Positions 1 to 5,787 of a DNA stretch of 6,432 bases are shown one piece after another. The DNA is taken from assembly GCA_030638385.1 (NCBI GenBank), contig DAOWES010000210.1, forward strand, positions 1 to 6,432, written 5' to 3'. The position numbers and the translations under genes were made by a program. How positions within the stretch are numbered: the first letter of the stretch is position 1; the number at the start of each line of letters is the position of its first letter. This stretch comes from Candidatus Cloacimonadota bacterium (lineage in GTDB: Bacteria; Cloacimonadota; Cloacimonadia; Cloacimonadales; TCS61). The notes below the pieces were generated by a model. The model saw only the letters and a list, made by a program, of their open reading frames with translations, had not been told where the DNA came from and ran no database searches.

Positions 1-284
1 GAGACCAATTTCTCTACGATTGAATTTTTTCGTTCCCAAACTTTTTCATAATTAACTTTTGGTTCTTTAACAGATAGGCCAAAATCTTCAGCTTGTTGCA
101 TTTCATGATATAGATCTGCAACTTTTACCAATGACTTAGTGGGAATACATCCCCAGTTTAAACACACTCCACCAATTCTGTCTTTTTCAAAAACAACTGT
201 ATTTATCCCATATTGTTGCAATCTGATGGCTGTAACGTATCCGCCGGGACCACCACCAATTACTGCTACATCAAAACTTTTCAT
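1..284 (-). CDS. lpd: Dihydrolipoamide dehydrogenase (E3), N-terminal part, cut by the window edge
   Basis: This is the first 94 codons of a class I pyridine nucleotide-disulfide oxidoreductase. Such enzymes reoxidise lipoyl groups of 2-oxoacid dehydrogenase or glycine cleavage complexes in the cytoplasm, passing electrons through a redox-active disulfide and FAD to NAD+. Visible are the FAD-binding Rossmann glycines (VIGGGPGGY, residues 8-16), an acidic residue ending the second strand (E33) and the active-site motif GGVCLNWGCIPTK (38-50) with redox cysteines C41 and C46. The phrase VWERKNSIVEKLV at 82-94 is also typical of Lpd. The ATG lies in a TAATG junction with the rpoN stop. AAGGAG (296-291) lies 6 bases upstream, inside the rpoN end, so translation is probably coupled. 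A mercuric reductase or another family member cannot be fully excluded without the C-terminal half, but the motif favours Lpd. Confidence 0.9.
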   Translation of the reverse strand, partial: MKSFDVAVIGGGPGGYVTAIRLQQYGINTVVFEKDRIGGVCLNWGCIPTKSLVKVADLYHEMQQAEDFGLSVKEPKVNYEKVWERKNSIVEKLV

Positions 285-1732
285 TAACTTCTCCTTAAGT
301 GACTATTCAATATTCCTTTTGCTTTACGATATTTAGCCACAACTCTTCTTGAAACAACAATACCTGTTTTTTTCATTTCATCTGCAATATCATTATCACT
401 TAAAGGGCAAGATTTATCTTCTCTTTCGATCATTGCGATGATCTTCTGTTCCACACTTTGGCGAGAAACAGCTTCAAATGATTCATTTTTACCGGCTTTA
501 CTGGTAAAGAAATCTTTCAAACACATTATACCAAACGGAGTATCGGCATATTTTCTACGTACAACTCGTGATATGGTTGATTCATTTACTTGTAATTCTT
601 CTGCGATTACAGAATATGTTAATGGCTTTAGAACGCCGTTTTTATTATAAAAGAAATCGGACTGATTTCGAATAATTGATTCGGTAACTCGTTCCAGAGT
701 TCTACTTCTTAAATAAATGGATTTTATGAGGAATCGAGCTGAGTTAACCTTTTCTCTTACATAAGCCAGCGATTCTTTCTCATTTCGTACTTTTTCCAAA
801 ATCTTTTTATAACTACGAGAAATTCGGATTCTTGGAAAAGAAAAATCGTTCACAATAATTTCATATTTATTATCAATTTTTTTTATTATTACATCAGGTA
901 CTATAAATTTATCATTATTATCAATTACACGTAATCCGGGTTTAGGATCAAGATGAGAAATCTGTTCTTTCCAAAATAAAATATTATTTTCTGTCGTACT
1001 GTGCTTTTTAGCAATTTTCTTATAGCGTTTGTGAATGAGATCATCAAAATCTTCAGCGATTAGCTTAAGTAATAAATCGTTACGAGGTGTTTGCACTACT
1101 TGTGCGAGTAAACATTCTTCAATAGTGGTAGCTGTAATTCCAGCCGGTTCAAAATGCAAGATCTGCTCATGAACTTCATCTGCCCGTGCTTCGGAAATTT
1201 CATATTCAAGAGCTGCATCATAAAATATAAAATCTTTTTCTAAAAAGCCATAAACGTTACAAGATTCAATAAGATCATAAGCAAAGTCATATTCATCTTC
1301 CGATAAATCCAAATCATCTAGTTGATTTAGAAATTCTTGCTTACTATTTTTTTTACTTGGAATATAATCTTCCATTTCAAATCGCTCTTGCTTTGGTTGT
1401 TTACCGACATTTTCTCTATAAAGTTCATTATACGAATCTAAAATTTCGCTAAGTTGCTCCGCTTCCTCCAGAGTTTTCTTCAGCTCTTCATCAACCTCAT
1501 TTTTCTCTTCAGATTTTTCAGCCGTTTCATTAGATTTAATTTCATTTTCGTCAAGTTGATCATTCTCAAAATCAACAACTTCCAACATCGGATTTTGTAT
1601 CATCTCGATCTTTAGTTGAGTTTCCAACTCCATCAAAGGCATTGTCAGCATTTTCAATGATTGCAACATTTTTGGCTTCAACACCATAGATTGTGTTTGC
1701 TTGGTTGTTAAAATTTGTTTGAAATCATTCAT
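284..1732 (-). CDS. rpoN: RNA polymerase sigma-54 factor RpoN
   Basis: 482 residues, the usual length for sigma-54. This factor directs RNA polymerase to -24/-12 promoters that need an AAA+ enhancer-binding activator. Region I (about 5-50) has the Gln/Leu-rich pattern that contacts the activator (LTTKQTQSMVLKPKMLQSL, ending in QNPMLEV). Region II (about 52-108) is a strongly acidic linker rich in Glu and Asp. The core-binding region follows, with FEPAGITATTIEECL (194-208) and LDPKPGLRV (261-269). A helix-turn-helix spans about 371-395 (SVIAEELQVNESTISRVVRR). The RpoN box, which reads the -24 element, is SRRVVAKYRK (461-470) against the classical ARRTVAKYRE. The ATG shares one base with the lptB stop (TAATG), with GGAG 7 bases upstream. 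Position after lptB matches the proteobacterial order. No enhancer-binding protein gene or convincing sigma-54 promoter is present here, so its regulon cannot be deduced. Confidence 0.97.
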   Translation of the reverse strand: MNDFKQILTTKQTQSMVLKPKMLQSLKMLTMPLMELETQLKIEMIQNPMLEVVDFENDQLDENEIKSNETAEKSEEKNEVDEELKKTLEEAEQLSEILDSYNELYRENVGKQPKQERFEMEDYIPSKKNSKQEFLNQLDDLDLSEDEYDFAYDLIESCNVYGFLEKDFIFYDAALEYEISEARADEVHEQILHFEPAGITATTIEECLLAQVVQTPRNDLLLKLIAEDFDDLIHKRYKKIAKKHSTTENNILFWKEQISHLDPKPGLRVIDNNDKFIVPDVIIKKIDNKYEIIVNDFSFPRIRISRSYKKILEKVRNEKESLAYVREKVNSARFLIKSIYLRSRTLERVTESIIRNQSDFFYNKNGVLKPLTYSVIAEELQVNESTISRVVRRKYADTPFGIMCLKDFFTSKAGKNESFEAVSRQSVEQKIIAMIEREDKSCPLSDNDIADEMKKTGIVVSRRVVAKYRKAKGILNSHLRRS

Positions 1733-2469
1733 TATATTTCTCCAAAAGGATGCATGAATTTATCGCCAAGATAAACTTCTCTAGCTTTCTCATTGTTCAC
1801 AAGCTCACGTGAAGTTCCCGAGAATAGAATCTTCCCTTCAAAAATTATATATGCTCTTTCTGTAATAGTCAATGTTTCGGCAACATTGTGATCTGTTATC
1901 AAGATCCCAATTCCTCTATCTTTCAACTTCAAGATAATCTCTTGGATATCTGCAACAGCCAATGGATCTACTCCCGCAAAAGGTTCATCCATAAGCAAAA
2001 ATGATGGTGATGTTACTAGAGAACGAGTTATTTCCAATTTTCGGCGCTCACCGCCAGAAAGAGTATAAGCTTTCTGCTTAGCTAATTTTGTTAAGCCAAG
2101 TTCATCTAAATGTTCAGCGAGCCTTCTTTTTCTCTCTTTTTTGGAAATCTTTAGCGTCTCTAAAATTGCCATAATATTTTGTTCTACCGTTAATTTGTGA
2201 AAAATTGAAGGTTCTTGGGCAAGATAACCAATTCCTAACTGTGCACGTTTATACATTGGTAACTTAGTTATGTCTACATTGTTTGCTAAAACCTGACCCT
2301 GATTTGGCTTTACCAAACCTAGGATCATGTAAAATGAAGTAGATTTTCCTGCACCATTGGGTCCAAGAATTCCTACTATTTCACCTTGGTTAATATTTAG
2401 GCTAACATCGTTTACAACACGGCGTTTCCCATAGATTTTTACGAGATTTTTTATTTCTAATTTATTCAT
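1732..2469 (-). CDS. lptB: LPS export ABC transporter ATP-binding protein LptB
   Basis: Cytoplasmic ATPase of the LptB2FG complex, which extracts LPS from the inner membrane. Numbered from the ATG at 2469 (245 residues, against about 241 in E. coli), it has Walker A GPNGAGKS (36-43), Q-loop Gln85 in LAQEPSIF, signature LSGGE (137-141), Walker B FLLMDEP (157-163) followed by FAGVDP, and the H-loop TDHN (192-195). RRVVNDVSL, GILITDHNVAETL and the terminal YLGDKF are characteristic of LptB rather than other ABC ATPases. The frame is open upstream to a TTG at 2508, which would add 13 residues. I chose the ATG because MNKLEIKNL aligns with known LptB starts. Neither start has a clear Shine-Dalgarno sequence, unlike the other genes here. 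The partner permeases LptF and LptG are not in the window. Confidence 0.96.
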   Translation of the reverse strand: MNKLEIKNLVKIYGKRRVVNDVSLNINQGEIVGILGPNGAGKSTSFYMILGLVKPNQGQVLANNVDITKLPMYKRAQLGIGYLAQEPSIFHKLTVEQNIMAILETLKISKKERKRRLAEHLDELGLTKLAKQKAYTLSGGERRKLEITRSLVTSPSFLLMDEPFAGVDPLAVADIQEIILKLKDRGIGILITDHNVAETLTITERAYIIFEGKILFSGTSRELVNNEKAREVYLGDKFMHPFGEI

Positions 2470-2494
2470 AAGCAATTTGAATTTTGTTTTTTTT

Positions 2495-2523
2495 ATAATA
2501 TCTGTCAAGCGAATGTTGGTAAA
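2495..2523 (-). promoter_or_regulatory. Candidate sigma-70-type promoter for lptB-rpoN-lpd
   Basis: On the minus strand, TTTACC (2523-2518) and TATTAT (2500-2495) are separated by 17 bases and lie just upstream of the lptB ATG. They match the -35 and -10 consensus at 4 and 5 of 6 positions, and would give a leader of about 20 bases. A perfect TTGACA lies at 2508-2503, but its best -10 partner (CAAAAT, 2486-2481, 16-base spacer) is weaker. The region is very AT-rich, so chance matches are easy. The 185-base gap before lptB, unique in an otherwise packed operon, is the main reason to expect a promoter here. Confidence 0.35.
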
Positions 2524-2654
2524 TAATATTAAGATGGAATGGTTTCTGCTTTATATTTTCCTTCTAACTTATTGAAAGGCATAAAGAATCAACCATTTAT
2601 TGTCTTCACCACAGAAAAGAGATCCTGGAATAATAATTACCATTCAACTCTATT
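2524..2654. other. Intergenic spacer between lptA-like gene and lptB
   Basis: AT-rich non-coding sequence downstream of the lptA-like stop. It holds an inverted repeat, AATGGTT (2538-2544) and AACCATT (2591-2597), with a 46-base interval, and a weak nested CCTT/AAGG pair. Neither is followed by a T-run on the minus strand, so I do not call a terminator. Transcription may read through into lptB. No tRNA or recognisable structured RNA is seen. Confidence 0.4.
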
Positions 2655-3713
2655 TTAGCGATTAAACCTATATACTCCGTCTACTTTTTGATTAATTATA
2701 ATTTCTTCAATTTTCCCTTGATCAAAAATAATTTTCATCTTTTTACCATTTGTATCATTTATTACAAAATCCTTATCATCTCCTTCCTTCTGAAAATAAT
2801 GCGATCTTACTTCTTCCATTGCATCGCAAACTTTTATAGTGCCATCTGAAAAATAAAATTGCATTTGCCCTGAGCTTATCCAACTTTCTCTTTTTTCGTT
2901 TGGCTCATCAGAAAACTCTACTTTGCAATTATTTTCAAGCTCTGCTTTTTGTATTTTCTGTTCTTCAAAATGTATGCGAATCTCATCTGCAACAGCATCT
3001 GCATATTCAGATATAAATTTTGGCTGCCCCAAGAATATAGCTTTTTGCTCAATATCAAAATATAATAAAAAATCACTCGTTATCTTAAAATCCGGTGATT
3101 CTGTTATCACATCAAAATTAGCGGCAATTTTAGAGAATTCCTTAAAATATTCAATTTTTTCAGCAGAGATTTTAATTGAATCTTGCATACACATTTCGGG
3201 TCTTTTCAAAAGATAGCCATAGCCATCATTAATATCATACTTCAAAAATCCACAATTACCGTTTATACTTTCACGCTCATCAAAAACAGTCACATTATTA
3301 TGAGCTTCCAATTCACCTATTTGCCGATAATAATTAACACTATCTGCAGCAAAAGTTCTAAATGTTGAATCAGCATGGTCTTCCCTAATCAAGACATCTC
3401 CACTAAAGTGAAGCTTTTCCGATAATCTTAAATAAGTAACATTATCTGCGCATAGTGAAAGAGAATCTTCTATAATCCTCACATCACCGGAAAGTTTTGT
3501 AATCTTCTTCGTATCATAAAGCTCTGCTGTATTTGAAAAAAATTCTGTCTCTCCATAAAAAAAGTGCACATTTCCAATCAACGTCATAACTCTTTCACCA
3601 TCTATCTCGGTGGCTGTTCCCACATCTGCATTTATCAATCTATAAGAGCGAGATTCTTCTGCAAAAAGGATCACACACAACAACAATAAACTACCAATCA
3701 ATATCTTTTTCAT
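2655..3713 (-). CDS. LptA/OstA-like periplasmic LPS-transport protein (long form)
   Basis: 352 residues with an N-terminal signal peptide (MKKILIGSLLLLCVILFA, likely cleaved after A18). The mature part is built of OstA/LptA-type repeats with a period of about 30-35 residues. Examples are GNVHFFYGETEFFSNTAEL (47-65), GDVRIIEDSLSLCADNVTY (76-94), GDVLIREDHAD (105-115) and AHNNVTVFDE (137-146). Such repeats form the beta-jellyroll that carries LPS across the periplasm. It lies directly after lptC and overlaps it by 23 bases. Its ATG has AAGGAA (3725-3720) 6 bases upstream. E. coli LptA has about 185 residues, so this protein is about twice as long, resembling OstA-like proteins of Bacteroidota. 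It lacks the large C-terminal barrel of LptD, so it is not a complete LptD. The second half (about 200-352) is less clearly repetitive. The family assignment is firm; the exact role as LptA is inferred from context. Confidence 0.8.
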   Translation of the reverse strand: MKKILIGSLLLLCVILFAEESRSYRLINADVGTATEIDGERVMTLIGNVHFFYGETEFFSNTAELYDTKKITKLSGDVRIIEDSLSLCADNVTYLRLSEKLHFSGDVLIREDHADSTFRTFAADSVNYYRQIGELEAHNNVTVFDERESINGNCGFLKYDINDGYGYLLKRPEMCMQDSIKISAEKIEYFKEFSKIAANFDVITESPDFKITSDFLLYFDIEQKAIFLGQPKFISEYADAVADEIRIHFEEQKIQKAELENNCKVEFSDEPNEKRESWISSGQMQFYFSDGTIKVCDAMEEVRSHYFQKEGDDKDFVINDTNGKKMKIIFDQGKIEEIIINQKVDGVYRFNR

Positions 3714-4242
3714 CTAACGTTCCTTCTGCTGAAACTTTGGTAATTTCAATCGTATTCATCAAAGCATCGCTGCGCATCTCTTCACCCTGCAATATACTTC
3801 CTTCACGTAAAATCGTTACACCATTTTTAGCCAAAAATTTATCAGTAAGTCTATCCCAACGCAAATATGGCGTTTTCAAGATCGCATTATCTGAGGTTAC
3901 CACCACATCACCGGTTCCCACAAAAACATTATTAACTTCATCCAGTTCGGCCCGATTACAAGTCAATATTATCTCAATTGAACCATCTTTACGATAGGAT
4001 GTAATTTCCACTGTATCAATGTAAGTGATATTTTTTTTGATAAATTTTTCCATATAATTAGCTTTCATCTTGTATTCCAAAACACCATCTATGGTTGATG
4101 AAACGATAATATTCCGCGCTTCCTGATCAGCTATTTCTTCCCCTTGCTTGGAGAATTCCGGTATCTCATCTTTCTGACAACCAAGTGTAAACAGAATACT
4201 AAACGCGCAAGTAAGCCAAAAAATCTTCGATAGTTTTTTCAT
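3691..4242 (-). CDS. lptC: LPS export periplasmic protein LptC, probable lipoprotein
   Basis: 183 residues. LptC accepts LPS from the LptB2FG complex and passes it to LptA. The LptC pattern is clear in the second half: ITYIDTVEITSYRKDGSIE (about 72-90), then FVGTGDVVVTSDNAILKTPY, LRWDRLTDKF and a closing GSILQGEEMRSD. The N-terminus is a hydrophobic stretch ending at TLGC, with Cys22 as a possible lipidation site. The -3 residue is Thr, so the lipobox is imperfect. E. coli LptC is instead held by a transmembrane helix. The start overlaps the end of kdsC by 44 bases. No later Met would keep the signal sequence, so the overlap seems real. The ribosome-binding site is weak (AAAG-rich), suggesting coupling to kdsC translation. 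The end overlaps the lptA-like gene by 23 bases. Confidence 0.88.
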   Translation of the reverse strand: MKKLSKIFWLTCAFSILFTLGCQKDEIPEFSKQGEEIADQEARNIIVSSTIDGVLEYKMKANYMEKFIKKNITYIDTVEITSYRKDGSIEIILTCNRAELDEVNNVFVGTGDVVVTSDNAILKTPYLRWDRLTDKFLAKNGVTILREGSILQGEEMRSDALMNTIEITKVSAEGTLDEKDIDW

Positions 4243-4723
4243 AAATGACTTTATTCTTTAATATGAAATTTATATAGTTTCGAACTGCCCCTTTCCCACC
4301 ACTATAGGTTGAGACAAAATCCATTTTCTTTTTAAATTCGTCGGTAGAATCTACAGGGCATGCACTGAGCTGAGCTTTTTGCATTACCGGATAATCGTTC
4401 CAATCATCCCCCATATACGCCAAATTATCCCAGCTTAAATCTAGTTCATGCAAAATTTCACCGACTACTTTTTCTTTGTTTCTAATTTTTTGCCGTAAAA
4501 TAGTTATACCCAGATCCTGGCAACGCTGCACCAGAATATCCGATTTTCTACCTGTTACCACAGCCACCTTGATATCAGTGAAGGAAAGAAGTTTAATTCC
4601 CAAACCATCTTTGACAGAAAAATTTTTCGATTCCACTCCATTGCTATCATAAATTATTTGCCCATCAGAAAGTACGCCATCACAATCCAAAACCAATAAT
4701 TTAATTTTATCAAAACTAATCAT
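4199..4723 (-). CDS. kdsC: 3-deoxy-D-manno-octulosonate 8-phosphate phosphatase KdsC
   Basis: 174 residues from the ATG at 4723. This C0-type HAD phosphatase without a cap domain hydrolyses Kdo-8-phosphate to Kdo, the step after KdsA. HAD motif I is DCDGVLSDG with nucleophile D13 and acid/base D15. Motif II is VTGRKS with T57. Motif III Lys is probably K83 in IRNKEK. Motif IV is GDDWND (105-110). The FSVKDGLGIKLL and GGKGAVR segments are typical of KdsC. The frame also opens at a TTG five codons earlier (4738), inside kdsA. The ATG is preferred because AAGGA lies 5 bases before it and it follows the kdsA stop by one base. The last 14 or so residues are encoded in DNA shared with the lptC start. 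Confidence 0.95.
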   Translation of the reverse strand: MISFDKIKLLVLDCDGVLSDGQIIYDSNGVESKNFSVKDGLGIKLLSFTDIKVAVVTGRKSDILVQRCQDLGITILRQKIRNKEKVVGEILHELDLSWDNLAYMGDDWNDYPVMQKAQLSACPVDSTDEFKKKMDFVSTYSGGKGAVRNYINFILKNKVIYEKTIEDFLAYLRV

Positions 4724-4724
4724 A

Positions 4725-5531
4725 TTATTCCTTAACAATCTTATAAATTTTCATAACATCATCTAATAATTTTGGTATTTCAGCAAGGTTCAACATGGTT
4801 TTAGCATCACTCAATCCCTTTTCCGGATTCGGATGTGTCTCGATAAACAACCCATCTACCTTGCCGGTAGCAATTGCTGCTCTTGCCATCATTCCCACAT
4901 ATTGCGGGGTTCCGCCACTTACATCCCCCACACTTGGTTGCTGCAAGCTGTGAGTTACATCATACACTACCGGAAAACCAATTTTGTTCATGATATCAAA
5001 TCCACGAAAATCCACTACCAGATTATGATAACCAAAAGATGTTCCTCGCTCGGTAACAAGAACTTTCTCATTGCCAGACATTATCAGCTTATTAACTGCC
5101 GGCGCAATATCTTCCGGTGCCATAAACTGTCCTTTTTTGATATTTACAATTTTACCAGTTCTGGCAGCAGCCATTATCAAATCTGTTTGCCTACTTAGAA
5201 AAGAAGGGATTTGCAAAATATCAGCTACTTCTGCCACTAGCGCAATTTCGGAAATTTCATGAACATCAGTAATAATGGGAACATTATACTTTTTCTTTAT
5301 TTTTTTTAATATTTTCAATCCTTCTTTCAAGCCCGGGCCGGTGGGAGATTTCCCTGAAGTTCGATTTGCTTTTCTAAAAGAAGCTTTAAAAATAAAGGTT
5401 ATATCTCGCTTCGCGGTTTCTTTTATTAAGGTTTCCACAATCTTCTGCATAATTTTTTCTTCTTCAATAACACAAGGACCTGCTATTAAAAAAGGTTTAT
5501 CTGTTTCTCTTAATAATTTATACAATTCCAT
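4725..5531 (-). CDS. kdsA: 2-dehydro-3-deoxyphosphooctonate aldolase (Kdo-8-phosphate synthase) KdsA
   Basis: 268 residues, a full-length TIM-barrel enzyme that condenses phosphoenolpyruvate with arabinose-5-phosphate to Kdo-8-phosphate in the cytoplasm. Diagnostic segments are FKASFRKANRTS (48-59), ITDVHE (87-92), RQTDL (114-118), NIKKGQF (130-136), TERGTSFGYHNLVVD (160-174) and DVTHSLQQPS (191-200). AGPCVIE carries Cys20 where metal-independent enzymes such as that of E. coli have Asn. With H194, E231 and D242 this gives the four metal ligands known from the Aquifex enzyme, at the same spacings, so this is the metal-dependent class. The usual S-F/Y-R-G motif after KANR is SPTG here. The ATG has AAGGA 6 bases upstream. 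It is the first gene of the operon; no confident promoter was found in the leader. Confidence 0.97.
   Translation of the reverse strand: MELYKLLRETDKPFLIAGPCVIEEEKIMQKIVETLIKETAKRDITFIFKASFRKANRTSGKSPTGPGLKEGLKILKKIKKKYNVPIITDVHEISEIALVAEVADILQIPSFLSRQTDLIMAAARTGKIVNIKKGQFMAPEDIAPAVNKLIMSGNEKVLVTERGTSFGYHNLVVDFRGFDIMNKIGFPVVYDVTHSLQQPSVGDVSGGTPQYVGMMARAAIATGKVDGLFIETHPNPEKGLSDAKTMLNLAEIPKLLDDVMKIYKIVKE
4729..4733 (-). promoter_or_regulatory. Ribosome-binding site deciding the kdsC start
   Basis: AAGGA on the minus strand, inside the last codons of kdsA, 5 bases before the ATG at 4723. It supports this ATG over the upstream in-frame TTG at 4738 and indicates translational coupling of kdsA and kdsC. 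Confidence 0.65.
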
Positions 5532-5646
5532 ATACTATCCTTATTTCCTTAATTATTTACATAACATAACACTAGAATTCTTCGGTGTTTTTTTCTTCAA
5601 TAATTTTAATTTAAAGTCTAAATAATTTGTTTATTATCGCTTTTCA

Positions 5647-5686
5647 ATTGATCAATATCTTTCATAGTAAGATTTCAATTTTGAAA
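5647..5686. repeat. Small palindromes, possible operator
   Basis: ATTGATCAAT (5647-5656) is a perfect palindrome. TTTCAATTTTGAAA (5673-5686) has 6-base inverted arms around TT. The copies of TTTCAATT start 31 bases apart, about three helical turns. This could be a protein-binding site between the divergent genes, but in AT-rich DNA such symmetry also arises by chance. Confidence 0.25.
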
Positions 5687-5731
5687 ATAACTAATCACGA
5701 TCGACAAACTTTTGTGTCCAGCATTTTTTTC

Positions 5732-5761
5732 TTGCCATTTATCAGCTCTCCAAATTATATC
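5732..5761 (+). promoter_or_regulatory. Candidate sigma-70-type promoter of the DUF4159 gene
   Basis: TTGCCA (5732-5737, 5 of 6 matches to the -35 consensus) and TATATC (5756-5761, 4 of 6 to the -10) are 18 bases apart. They would start a transcript about 20 bases before the ATG at 5788. Position and direction fit, but base composition makes this tentative. Confidence 0.35.
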
Positions 5762-5787
5762 CCAAAAAATAATTTTAACGAGGTGAC

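Larger units (their letters stand above)
5532..5787. other. Divergent intergenic region between kdsA and the DUF4159 gene
   Basis: AT-rich, 256 bases, which must hold the start signals for both directions. It contains a 10-base perfect palindrome ATTGATCAAT (5647-5656), an inverted repeat TTTCAA-TT-TTGAAA (5673-5686) and a direct repeat TTTCAATT (5642-5649 and 5673-5680). No convincing -35/-10 pair for kdsA stands out from the AT background. No RNA gene is recognised. Confidence 0.5.

Noticed and set aside
2538..2597. Inverted repeat AATGGTT/AACCATT as a terminator after the lptA-like gene
   Set aside because: The interval is 46 bases, the stem is short and no T-run follows on the minus strand.
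2569..2643. 24-codon open frame on the minus strand between the lptA-like gene and lptB
   Set aside because: It has no good ribosome-binding site and no recognisable features, and such short frames are expected by chance.
4724..4738. Upstream TTG start for kdsC overlapping kdsA
   Set aside because: The ATG at 4723 has a well-spaced AAGGA and follows the kdsA stop directly; the five extra residues have no family support.
5568..5594. Stem AACAC/GTGTT followed by T residues, a possible plus-strand terminator
   Set aside because: The stem is only 5 base pairs with a 12-base loop, and no plus-strand gene ends upstream of it.
5618..5665. 15-residue open frame on the minus strand upstream of kdsA, a possible leader peptide
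   Set aside because: No Shine-Dalgarno sequence, no attenuator-like structure after it and no run of a particular amino acid.
5721..5737. Possible sigma-54 promoter on the minus strand (TGGCA followed by ATGC)
   Set aside because: The GG and GC elements are 12 bases apart, whereas sigma-54 promoters need 10, and the -12 element is poor.
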